A stretch of DNA of 64,000 nt from Zantedeschia hybrid cultivar (lineage: Eukaryota > Streptophyta > Magnoliopsida > Alismatales > Araceae). Under the pieces are notes generated by a model. The model searched no databases and had not been told where the DNA came from. It worked only from the letters and a program-made list of their open reading frames with translations. The position numbers and the translations under genes are program-made. This document shows, piece after piece, positions 11,946 to 23,328 of this stretch. Position 1 is the stretch's first letter; each line of letters opens with the position of its first letter. The stretch spans positions 59,278,650 to 59,342,649 of the forward strand of contig JARZZO010000002.1 in assembly GCA_030544215.1 (NCBI GenBank), written 5' to 3'.

Positions 11946-12310
11946 GACGTTGGGTGGGATAATGATTCCTTGACTCCTCCCCATTCATCTTGATACAATC
12001 TTAGTCGGTTGAGGACACAACCAGATTAGATCATATTCAAGAAATAAAGCCTTATGTACCTCGCCTTCTGATTTGTCAGGCTATCAATATAATTTGTCAG
12101 GCTCTCAAGTGTCTTCATCTACATATAATCTTCTAATGTATACATTTCCAGGCCATCCCTTCTCTTTCAAAATTCAAACATGGGCCTTACCCTTTTGATT
12201 CATGCTTTCATGAAAAAGATAATTGAGTGGAAAAGAATGGGTGCACTCTGGTATGCCCCTTTTCTGCTTGTGTTCTCCGTAAATTATACTATAAAATATC
12301 TACAGTCCAT

Positions 12311-12581
12311 AAATACTAATCTTTTTTTTTTTAAATGTGGGATGGTACTTGTATGATAAAGAAAAAGTGTACATGTACAGTTAAGAAGGGAAAAGAACCG
12401 AATCCCCCCTATACAAAACACCAAAAAGGTGCATTCCCCCACTCATCTCTCCTGCAGAAGACAAAACAGGGAGTTACAAGAGTCCAAATTACAAGATACT
12501 TTAGCTCACCCTAGAACCTTCTTACAAACAAAAGAGAAAATCCTATTCGGAGTGCCCGCTTCCTGCCTAAAAATACTATCC
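12311..12581 (-). mobile_element. LINE-4: 3'-end-only LINE insertion (block A)
   Basis: A T-run at 12,322-12,332 (poly-A read backwards) begins about 250 bases of LINE 3' UTR. The left flank is AAATACTAATC (12,311-12,321). The same 11 bases stand at the right end in blocks B and C, and in A only AAATACTA survives (12,571-12,578) because a 28-base deletion starts there. This is a severely 5'-truncated insertion with an 11-bp target-site duplication. Confidence 0.8.
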
Positions 12582-13315
12582 TCACAATATAAATTTGTGA
12601 AAAAGTAAATACTCTATAAGTGAGAAAGAGGATATCTTCAGTCTAGCATCCAATCCCATATAATCAAGAGGTGGAAAGACACATTCAGTCTTCCGGATAG
12701 TGTAAACTCTTCTACATGTTAATGCAGAAATCAAGAACATGGCAGACCCTAGAAAGGATATTGGTGTGGGGTAGCTCCCTAGCTAATTTATACCACAGCT
12801 TAAATGTATTGCCAAACTCGAGGCATATCCATAGATTATTAACGGGAAGATTCAGTTAGCAGTGAAGAAATGTTGTGGTATATGATTCAAAAGAAATTGT
12901 CAGATAGGGAAGGAAGGGGATTTTCTGAGCCTAATATAGCAGAGTCAGCCAATTAGGTGGTACAATCCACTAATTTATTTCCAAAAAAAAAAAAAGCAGA
13001 GTCAGCCAATTAGGTAGGCATACGTCTGACAAGAGAATATGGAGATGGGAAACCAGAATTTCCCTTACCATTAAATGCAATGTCATCTTGTCCGATGGGG
13101 ATTGTAAAGTTGTGAAGTAGCATGCTACTATAAAAATCATATATCAGGAGTTGGTCTTTCTCTTTAAGTCTGCCCCAAAATAAAAGTATGAAACCAGCAC
13201 AACAAGGCACCTGCCTGTTTTATGAGATCCAAATTGAAAAAGAAAATGGGCCATTTATTTCTTCCATAGTTGTCAAGGCATATCTAGGCATTGCCTAGGT
13301 GACCTCGCGCAAAGC

Positions 13316-13520
13316 CAGGGCCAAGGTGCAGGGATGGAATTCTGGCACGGATCGAGAGGCTGGATCGGAACCCGCTGATCCCAATCCAAATCGGGATCAG
13401 ATTGGCCAGAATAGGCAGGGATCGGCCGATTTTGGCCGGATCAGGACCCACTGATCCCGATCCAGATTGTCCCGATCCGAATAGGCTAATCCGGATCGAG
13501 ATCGACCGATTCTGCATTCC
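13316..13520. repeat. GATCGG/CCGATC-rich tract (block A)
   Basis: The segment is crowded with GATCGG, GGATCG, CCGATC and GATCCC on both strands, so it reads almost as its own reverse complement. Frames through it are Arg/Ser/Gly/Pro-rich and are not genes. Equivalent tracts are at 46,920 and 59,000 (blocks B, C) and, independently, at 30,262 and 40,878. Confidence 0.8.
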
Positions 13521-14237
13521 ATGGGTGTAGGGGCACCTATCGAAAACAGCAAAAAAGCACCCAAGGTGCTCGCTTGAGTAGCCAAGAAGGTTGAAGCTGA
13601 AGCCTGGGCCAATTGAACCAAATTAGGATTGGATCCATTTGGTTCCCTTAAAAGCACGCCAACTAAACACAACCAACGCCCCTAGGCCCCCATTTGATCC
13701 CCTACCTTTCTAGGGTTCGTATGTCCTGCTCTCCACCGTCGATCCACCCCCTCCAAAGGCCACCGTCAAACACCATTTCTTCTGCATCTCTCTCCACATC
13801 CGGTGCCAGCAGGAGGTTCTTCTCTTCACACCATGCCCTCTTCCCCTCTGTGTCTTAATCTCCACAACACCCCCCCCTTCTTCTCTACACCCCAGTCCCA
13901 TGTTGTCTCTCCATTAACCTCCCCTGCCCGTCCTCTCTCTGTGTCTCTCCACACACCCGTGGAAGCCCTACCACCATGACAACTATGATTTCTTTACAGA
14001 GAAAGCAAACATGTGTTTTGAATTCTATATTATTATTATTTTTTAAAACGTGGATGGTACCATATTAATGTATTAAACAGAAAACGAGGCGAATGTACAA
14101 GGCATGAGAACAAAAAACCCTTTAGATTCCCTCCATACAAAAGGCACCGAAATGGTGCAGCCCTCAATTATTCCCCAAACTAACAAAAAAGGATGACATA
14201 TTCACTTCCTGATTACAAAAAGCCACCACCCACTCCC

Positions 14238-17200
14238 TAACAGAAGAACACACAAAAGGACCCCACATGCTCTAATATGAGAGCTTCCTTGCGGTAGACT
14301 CTCTTGTTCCACTCACTCCAAATGGCCCATAGGGTCACGTGCAAAATCAGCCACCAAACTCTAGCATCCGCCCTGGGAGTAAACCGTCCTGCCCAAAATA
14401 ACAAGAGTTCCTGGACTGAAGATATGGCGTTAATGCAATCGCTTTATAGCTTCAGCTTACTGAACACAAAGTACCAAACCTGACGAGTGAAATAAGGATG
14501 TGGTCCATGGTCTCCTCCTCCTCTCTACACAAAGGACAAAGAGTAGATAACCGTTGTATGAAAATAGCCAATCTGTCACAAGTCAGGAGTCGTCCAAGAG
14601 ATATTCTCCACATCAGCACCTTGACCTTCATCGGACTCTTTGGCTTCCAAACTTGCTTGTAGTAAGGATATTGAAGACCACCATCCGCAATCCTCTGATA
14701 GGCAGACCTCATAGAGAAAGACCCAAAAGGTTTCCACTCCCATCTACACGAATATATTGTGTCCGTCAACATATTAAAATCTTGTAGGAGCAGCAAAAGT
14801 GTGAAGAAGTCTTCAATTTCATTATCTATCATCTCCCTTCTGAAGTGCGGCAGCCAAGTACCCCTCTCCTCTCCGCACTAGGAGTAAAAGCTTGAGCCAC
14901 AACTTCTTGTGTATAGGAGGATAATAGCAAAGAAAGAAGGGGAAATCCTGGACAACAGGGCAGGAGAACACCACTTATCCAACCAGAATCGGCTCGACTC
15001 TCCACTATTCAACGACACAAAAGTGGTTGACTCCACAATATCAGCACTCTCAAGGATGCCCTTCCATACATTAGACACTCTATAGAGAGAGTCAAGCATG
15101 AGATCCCACAGTCTGGCTATAGCATAATATTTGTGCCGGACAACCTCCCACCAGATTCCAGAGTCCACCATCCCCAGCCTTCAAAGCCATTTGGACAAAA
15201 GTGCCATATTGAAGTAACCCTTAATTCCCAGTCCTCCATTTTCCTTACTCCTACTAATCCTGCCCCAAGATATGTCAAAACCCCCTATCCAAGGTTGATC
15301 TCCACTTCCCTTCTAGAAAAAGCGACGTCTAATGGCTTCAAGCTGCTTCTCCACCATCCTAGGTATCTTGAATATGGACAAAAAATAGATAGGCAGACTA
15401 TCCAGCACTGATTTGCAGAGCACCAACCTTCCCCGATAAGAATTTTCCTTTTCAGCCTGCAAGCTTGCCTTCAAATTTCTAAACCACCCTCTGCTAATCC
15501 CTGCAAAGTAACTTGCCCGGGGTGAGTGGAAGACCCAAATAGGTAACAGAGAAGCTCCCAATTTGACAGCCCAAAATTGTGGCTGCCCTACTCATCTCCC
15601 TGTCCCCCATGTTAATCCCTATCACTTGACTTTTATGAAAATTCACCTTCAAGCCTGTGATTTCATCAAGAATATCCAAGATAAATCGATCCACAAATAG
15701 CTGATCTTCATCACAAGGAAAAAACAAAATAGTGTCGTCAACATGCTAGAGATGAGTGATGTGACTGTCTATGGACTCTATCCGAGAGCCAGCAATATAG
15801 GCAGCCAACACTCCCTGTCCCACATTCTGCTCAACACATTTGCCACCAACACAGAGCAGGGGAGACATAGGGTCCCCCTGCCTAAGAATCCCCCACCGAG
15901 GAAATAAGAGGTAGGACTCCCATTCAACAGAACTGCAAAGGAAGTAGAGGACAAGCAAGCCCTAATCCATTGAATCCACTTTCCTCCAAATCGCATCTTG
16001 GCAAGAACCTCTAAAAAGGCACCTCCAATTTATTCTATCATATACTTTCTCAAAGTCTAACTTGAGCACCATTCCTTGTTGCCGCTGCTGCTTCATAGCA
16101 TGGGTGCACTCATGAGTCACTAAAAAATTATCTTGAATCTGTCTGCCTCTAATGAAGCCGCTCTGGTTGGGACCCACTATTTTGTGAACCACCTTTTCCA
16201 ATCTTGAAGCCAACATCTTGGAAATGATTTTGTATACCCCATTCAACAGACCAATTGGCCCATACTCAGCCAAGTTGTCTGCACCTTGCCTCTTGGGAAT
16301 GAGCACCAAGTAAGTCTTATTAATACCTACCATATGTGCCTCCCCTTCATGGAATTCCTGCACCGCCTTCAACATCAAGCTCTTGACAATCTCCCAACAA
16401 TGCTGATAGAACAACAAAGGAAAGCCATCAGGCCCAGCCACTTTATCCCCAGCCAAAGCAAAGATTGTCCTTCTGACTTCTTCCTCTGGAAAATCAGCCA
16501 ATAAATCATTTCTCTCCTCCTCCAAAAGGTGAGGAAGCAAATCATCCATGAAGGTAGGCCTCCAATAGTCCTCCTCAATGTACAGGGAAGAATAGAAACC
16601 CTTGATATGAGAATTAAGGTCCTCCTTCCTAGTGATGATCTGATCTCCCACCCTAAGAGAGTTGATCAAGTTCAATCTCCTTCTACCAGAAGTAATATGC
16701 TGGAAGTTGACAGTGTTTACGTCCCCTTCTTTCACCCACCTATCTTTAGATCTCCGTTTCCAATAAATTTCTTCTTTCAAAAGGATCTCCTGGTATTCAG
16801 CCTTAAGGTTCTCTCTCAAAGTGTTGTCTTCTTCATCCATTAACTCAATCTCCTCCAAAGCATCCAATCCGTCAATATGCTCAAGCAGGATCTTCTTAGC
16901 TTCTGTACCTGGCAACAAACAGGAGGCTCCCCACAAAAAGAGTGCATGAGCCAAGGACTTCAACTTGGAGATCAAAGAAGCCATGGGCGATCTTCCAACG
17001 TCCTAAACATCCTAGACCCTCCTCACCTCTTCCATAAAACCCTCTTCCCTCAACCAATACTTCTCAAATATGAATCTAGGCTTGATGTGACTTTTGGCAT
17101 TAGTCCTGAGAAGGGTAGGCTTGTGGCCCAAGATCGGTCTCTACAAAGAAGCCTGAAGATGAGGATACTAATCCTCCCACTCCACTAACACAAGGAACCC

Positions 17201-17781
17201 ATCAAGTCTAGAATAGGATGGGTCCTTTTTGAAACTAAACCAGGTGAACATGGAGTTGGATGTGGGGATGTCAATCAATGCGGCCTCTGCAATGAAATCT
17301 TGAAATCTGCCATTACTCTTATGATATGATGGCTATCCGACCTCTCTGAAATTGTTGTAGTTGCGTTAAAGTCCCCTGCCACACAATAGGGCCTGCCTGC
17401 AAGCTGAATAAAAGTTAGGATTTCATTCCACACCTCCTTCTTATCTTCTCTGCCTTGGGGCCTATAGACCCCAATAAAATCCCAAAAGGAAACCATCATC
17501 TGAATTGCGGAAGGTAACAGAGAGCCAATGCCAAATCACTTGTCTGCCCACCTCCTTCACAATATAGTCATTCCACAAGAGCACTACCTGATGATGGGGA
17601 AAAGGCCCCTTTAGATAGCCTACTTCCTCCAAGCTCCCTCAGGACCTCCTCACTGCCCCTCTTCAATTTTAGTCTCCTGGATATAGAGAATGTCAATTTT
17701 ACATCTCCTAACAAACTCCCTCACCACCACCCTCTTGTCCCTCCCCCCAATTCCCCTAACATTCCACGTCACTATACGCAT
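14238..17781 (-). pseudogene. LINE-1 ORF2 (endonuclease - reverse transcriptase - zf-RVT), broken
   Basis: ORF2 starts at the ATG 17,781-17,779 with MRIVTWNVRG. The endonuclease shows WNVRG, QETK and GDFNA (17,275-17,499). The 340-aa frame 15,962-16,984 holds the RT fingers and palm: DKVAGPDGFPLLFYQ, IGLLNGVYKIISK, NQSGFIRGRQ, and motif A LKLDFEKVYDRINW. A frameshift follows. Motif B (RQGDPMSPLL) lies in frame 15,746-15,958, and motif C is HVDDTILFF immediately after a TAG stop near 15,746. The C-terminal zf-RVT with CPLCREEEETMDHIL is at 14,452-14,832. In a working element this protein nicks the target and reverse-transcribes the element RNA in the nucleus. At least two frameshifts and one stop disable it. 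Confidence 0.9.
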
Positions 17782-19601
17782 TGAGAAACAATATTTCCCT
17801 CTCCCTCCCCTCCTTCAAACCCCACAACTTCCCCCTCAGCTCTTCCCTCCTTAACACCTTTTCTCAAAATAGATTTTCCTCCTCTAGCACCCCTGGCTAA
17901 GCTGAGATGCCATCTGTTTTGGATTTTGTAAAATGCCGCTTTGATATCTTTCTTTACCCCCCTCGAACAACACCTCGACCATCTCTGCAACCTCCCTTAC
18001 CTTGTCTGCTGTAAAATTGTCATCTTCAGGAGCAATTCCTTAACATCTTCCTTCTCCCAATCATGGCCCTCCCTCTGACAAGCCAAAGCAGCCTTAACCC
18101 CCACCTCCATCATAGGATCACCAGAAACCCTCGCAGCCATAGGTGAAGACAGAGTGTCTCTGACGACTTCTGGTGAGGCCTGGATCATCTCAACCCCCTC
18201 CTGGTTCGTCTCAACATTCAAGCCTAGAAGGTTCTCCGTCAAGGACTTGAACTCCCATCAATTGGCAGTGGTCGACTTTGGCATGGGACGAATGGAAGCT
18301 GCTTCGCACCATCTCCGCCATTGGTCTTCCTCGGAAGGGCTCATCCCTAGCCAGGTACCTCCCCTGTGGCATCGGTGACGGCCCTTGTAGCACCTCGTGG
18401 AGAGAAAGAGGAGACAAGGGCTACCGTAGGAGAGGAACTCCGAGCTCCCTCAAGATCACCGTAGAAGCTGGTCAAGAGATCATTGCGTTCGGACGGTGAA
18501 GAAGACTTGCGCCGGGTCCACGAATAGGTCCAGGGTCCATAGCAAATACGGGTAAGTTACGTGTCCTCATACTAGGACCCGAACCATCCGCTGACTTGGA
18601 TGTGAAAATCGTCCAATGCGAACCGATACAAGCACCTCCTGGTTCAGACAGCCGAGCGACGGGTATTTTGAAATTTAAGAACTAGTTTGTACCTTCTTCC
18701 TCCTCCATCAACCGTAATCTCCCAACTGTAACCGGCAGTGGCGGCTCCTCCTAGACACTGACTCGGATATCGAATCAAGAAGACCCTTCCGACAAGCTTG
18801 AGCTCTATTGTGTCCAGCACCAATTCCTTCAACTGCACCCGCACCACAATGTTGACCGCTATCAAGGATCCCACCCAACTGAGCTATCGGACATCCCCAA
18901 GAAGTTCTCCGAACGATTGGATGAGGTGGTGGACTCCCTCAGCATCGCATAGAGGAAGCGGGACACCCAAAAGTCGGACGGGAACTGAGACACTTCTCAG
19001 ATCAGAGAAAGTGCCAAGGTGGAGAAGCCATTGTTGGCACCTGAGCACGAACGCCCCAACTGCCAAATGGTTGAGATCCACCACCCTTCTTGCCTCCTCC
19101 TCCGTCTCTGTGAGTGCCAAGAAAGGATGGGGACTGATCTACTGCACTTCTCAGACTCCCTCATATCCTCCATCTTGCGCTAAGATCTCCTTGACTAAGT
19201 CTGCTGTCAGGCTATCCACTACGGGCGACACCAAAACGCTCCTTCGGAGCTTCAACAGGCGGGGGCGAGGAAACCCTCATCCAATGTGGAGACGGTTGAC
19301 ACCGAGGAGAAGCGGGTTTGACTTCCGATACCACCTCAATGAAAGATCTCTTGCGCGACCCACCCGAAGCAGATGGGCAGAGCTTATAAACATGGCCCTC
19401 CCTACTACAGAGAAGGCAACGCACTGAAGCAGAGCACGATCTTGCCCAATGACCCAGCTGAAGGCATCGGAAGCAGCTGGCGGGCTTGGCGGCGTCCGGA
19501 GCCCCTTCCCATCGACTACCTCCAAGGGGTGTGCAGGTGGCTCCCGAAGCAACCGCTGGTGGAGACCGCATCCGGTCCCCCGCACCGCTCCTCTCCGCCA
19601 T
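17772..19601 (-). pseudogene. LINE-1 ORF1 (nucleic-acid-binding, double CCHC), broken
   Basis: The frame opens MAERSGAGDR at 19,601 and carries two zinc knuckles near residues 43-75: CFRCLQLGHWARSC and CLLCSREGHVYKLC. After a stop and shift, later pieces (18,884-19,120 with VSVPVRLLGVPLPLCDAEGV; 18,644-18,874) resemble the DUF4283-type RNA-binding region of plant LINE ORF1 proteins. Here the knuckles precede that domain. The last frame (17,772-17,990) ends SQCV-stop, and the ORF2 ATG overlaps that stop by 10 bases. The expected role is coating the element RNA. Confidence 0.8.
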
Positions 19602-19810
19602 TCGGCATATGCCAAGATTTTCCTCTTTTTCCCTTAATTCTATATTAATGCAAAGGCAAAAACCAAAAGATTTGAAGCAGTCAAGTTTTAATGGGCTAAA
19701 AGATCATTTTTCGAGAAAAAGCGTGGATTGTACCACCAATTTATTAAAAGAGAGGAAGTACAATCACCTGGATAGGAGAGATTCCTATCCTGTAAAAAAT
19801 TAAAAAACGA

Positions 19811-22800
19811 TTAAGGCGTGCTAATATCAAATGCCTTAATCCACGAATCTAGAATACAAGCCCCAGTATATCTATACAAGGAATACAAAAAAGAAGCTAC
19901 GCAAACAAATGTTTTCAACATATATTTACTTCCCCGAAATATAGCATCATTTCTTTCCCGCCATATGCTCCAGCTGACTACATGTGGAAGAATACCATAA
20001 AGAATCCTCAACTCCCGCTGCCATGTTTGCTGCTTCAATTGCCTGAAAACTTCCATAGCTCCAGGACATTATTGGAGGTTGGCTGAAAATTAAGAATTTT
20101 CCCAAATATTTCCCAGACATGCTTACTGATAACACAAGTCACTAACAGATGATCAACATCTTCATGCACAGCACAAAATGAGCAAATAGTATCTGTATCA
20201 GGACACCATTTCCTTCTGTATGTATACTTTACTGATTAACCTTTTCTCATACATTAACCACATAAAAGCTCTGACTTTGAGTGGAGCCTTCACCTTCCAA
20301 ACATCATCATATTTCAGATAAGTTAGCATTTCTCCTTCCGGCACAGAGCTGTGAACTTATTCTTATTAGGCTCCCAAATCAATTTGTCCAATTTGTCCAA
20401 TGAGTCTGATGAACAGAACTCATCAATTTCTTCATCTTTTAAATTTCTGCGCAGTTTAACAGTCCACTGAATAGCATTCCCAACCTCTTCAAAACAGTCA
20501 TTAACTGTAGCCCACTTGTTTTCAGCTAAAGAAAAGATATTTGGAAAAGCCTCCTTTATACTTTTCTCCCCCAACCATCTATCTTTCCAAAAAAAGGTGT
20601 TCCAGCCATCACCCACCTTGAAAAGGATATGCTTCTGGAAATGAGTTCCCACTGCAACAATATCAGACCACATATTGGAGCCATTAACTGAATGGATATA
20701 GAATATGTATCTCGGCTGATAATGCTTGAAGTTTATGACATATTTCCATAAATATGCTTCCTCGGCCATCAACTCACATAACCATTTCCCCAGAAGTGCC
20801 ATGTTCCACAGATGAATATTCTTCACCCCCATTCCCCCTTTAGATTTTGGAGTACATACATTGCTCCGTTTCACCAACGGAATACCTTTCTTGTTCTCAT
20901 TATGACCTCCCAAAAGAAACTTTCCTCTGATCTTATCTATTTCTTTACACACAGACTTCGGAATGGGTAAACTAGTGAGCACTGAATTTGTCAGAGTAAG
21001 TCTGCCACACAGTCAACCTCCTCTGAATATTATGAATAATAATATCCCAATCCTTCATCTTCAGTCTTCTGTCATTTAATGGCAGTCCCAGGTAAGTAAT
21101 TGGAAGCTTCCCGATATCACACCCAAGAATGCTATCAATCTGCATGGCCATTTCATCTTCTAAATTAAAAGGAATAATTGACCTCTTATTATAATTGATT
21201 ATCAGTCCCGATAGAGCTTCGAATCCTTACAAAATGAAGAGAATAGCTTTTGTGATCTCTAAATCTCCTTTGAAGAAAAACAGTGTATCATCTGCAAACT
21301 GTAAGTGAGAAAACCCAGTCAAATTCCTGCTAATATGGATACCACTGATCCACCCATTAGACTCTGCCCAGTAAAACATTCTGCTCATGGCATTAGCCAC
21401 CACAACAAATAATAACGGCCAAAGAGGATCACCCTGCTTTAATCCTCTTGTACTACCGAAATATACACACATTGCTGTCCAGAATTATTGAAAATTTTGC
21501 AGTGGAAAAACACTTCCTCAAAACCCCAATCCATTGTTGGGGAAAATTCTGCACTTCCATTAACTGTCCACAAACATTTCCAATGTACCCTGTCATATGC
21601 TTTGTTAAAATCTAACTTACAAGCCACACCTTCGGACCCCCTGATCCTCATGGAGTACAATGCCTCATGTGCTAAGAGAAAATTTTCTTTCAGTTTCCTG
21701 CCTTGAATAAAAGCTGTCTGGTTTGGCTGAATAATTCTATTGAGTACAAAACTCAATGTTGCTGATAAAATGCGGGCTATTATTTTGTATGACCCATTCA
21801 ACAGCCTTAGGCCTGCAGTCTTTCAGCTGTAAAGCATTATCTTTCTTTGGGAGCAACACCAAAAATGTACTATTAAGAACTTCATAACCTGCTTCACCAT
21901 CTATGATCCCCACTGCTGCCTTAATGACCTCAGACTTGACACCCTCCCAGAAAAACTGATAGAGGCTAATAGGAATGACATCTGGTGCTGGCCCCTTATC
22001 CGCACCCAATCCAAAGACTGTGTTCTTAACTTCATCTTCCGTCACAGGACGAGTAAGGATATATTGCTCTTCTGCAGATAACTTAGTGATATCAGGATCC
22101 GCCCAATCTGGAAACCACCTTCTCTCAGCTGAAAATAAAGCTTTATAAAAACTGATCATTTCCTCCACAATTTTATCCTCATCCTCAATCCACTTATCTT
22201 GTCTTTGAATACTTGATATATTCTTCCTCCTCCTTACGTTTGCTATTTGATGAAAGAATTTTGTATTGCGACACCTTCTTTCAACCAAACTGCACTAGTT
22301 CTCCGCCTCCATCAGATTTCCTCTTCTATAAGCCAATCACCATACTGTGTTTTCATCACTGATCTTTGATTAAGTTCCTGCTCATTTAAAGGCCTACTTT
22401 CCTCAATTCTGTCCAATTCTTTAAGAGCTTCCATTGCTTGTTGCCAAGAATGAATATTCCTTGCCTCCATTTGTCAGCCCATTCTTTCATCTTGTGTTTG
22501 AGATTTCTAATCTTCAGCGCTAGTACCCTCGGCCCAGAATGGATACCAACTGGCTGCTTCCAAGATTCCCCAACCATAATTCTGAAATCCTCATATTGCA
22601 TCCAAACCTTTTCCAGACGAAAAGGTTTCTTCCTACTTTTCTTCCTCTGACAATCAAGAAGAATGGCATTATGGTCAGAAACTGTTCTAGGTTGTTCAGA
22701 GATTCTAGCCAAATGAAATATACTCTCCCATCTATCAGTAACCAAAGCTCTGTCAAGTTTGGACATGGACGATACCTGTCTACCATTAGACCATGTAAAC

Positions 22801-23328
22801 TGCACATTTGGAATATTAAATTCCATTTAAGCACATTTCTCGATCCAGTCACTGAATAACTGCATCCCTTTATTGAATTTTCCACCCTTATTCCTTTCTG
22901 ATGGTCTTCGACTAGTTGAAGTCTCCTATAACACACCAAGGCAGATCAAATTTCCTGTGACAGCAACATAAATCTTCCAACATTAGTTGTTGGTCTTGTA
23001 CTTGATGAGGACCATAAACCCCTGTCAGCATCCAAGGATCTTTATTTCGATTATCACATAACTTCACAGAAACAAAATATTCACCGATCTCCAGCAGTTG
23101 ACCATCCCACAAGTTCTTATTCCATGCTATAATAATCCCTCCTGATTGACCAGAAGCCATCCTGAAAACAAAATCCGGCTCCCCTAATGGTGTGATTTTC
23201 CTGATAGCATCAGCATCAATCTTCTCCATCTTTGTTTCCTGCAAGCAGAGGATTCTCATAAGTTCTTTGACTACACACTTCTTCCCTTCTTCATTCAACC
23301 CCCTTATGTTCCACGACATAAGGATCAT
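19811..23328 (-). pseudogene. LINE-2 ORF2 (endonuclease - reverse transcriptase - zf-RVT), broken
   Basis: Translation starts MILMSWNIRGLNEEGKK at 23,328. The endonuclease has CLQETKMEK and WCVIGDFN (22,912-23,328). After a frameshift come SKLDRALVTDRW and TVSDHNAILL (22,386-22,826), the C-terminal endonuclease motifs. The RT follows in pieces: GADKGPAPDVIPISLYQ (21,737-22,288), motif A CKLDFNKAYDRVHW (21,439-21,801), motif B RGLKQGDPLWPLLFVV and intact motif C LQFADDTLFFF (21,227-21,472). The connection domain with GDGWNTFFWKDRW is at 20,323-20,982 and the C-terminal end at 19,811-20,056. Several frameshifts and stops make it inactive, but every catalytic block is still legible. Confidence 0.9.

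Larger units (their letters stand above)
14021..19647 (-). mobile_element. LINE-1: essentially full-length L1-type LINE with 12-bp TSD
   Basis: The element body is 14,033-19,635, bracketed by identical AATTCTATATTA copies at 14,021-14,032 and 19,636-19,647. The tail reads AAAAAATAATAA on the minus strand. Internal order on the minus strand is a very short leader (~34 bases), ORF1 with two CCHC knuckles, then ORF2 with APE-like endonuclease, RT and zf-RVT. Both ORFs are broken, so the copy is inactive. LINE-2 lies 43 bases beyond its 5' end in the same orientation. The same insertion, with the same flank, is in block C, and a stub is in block B. Confidence 0.92.

Noticed and set aside
11803..11988. 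61-aa frame with repeated residues (also 45,360-45,545)
   Set aside because: Created by the 22-bp minisatellite.
13284..13672. Ser/Ile/Gly/Pro repeat-like frames (13,284-13,517 and 13,397-13,672, with copies in B and C)
   Set aside because: They are produced by GATCGG/CCGATC words; composition explains them.
15133..17188. Plus-strand frames of 72-104 aa over LINE-1
   Set aside because: Antisense shadows of ORF2; identical ones appear in block C.
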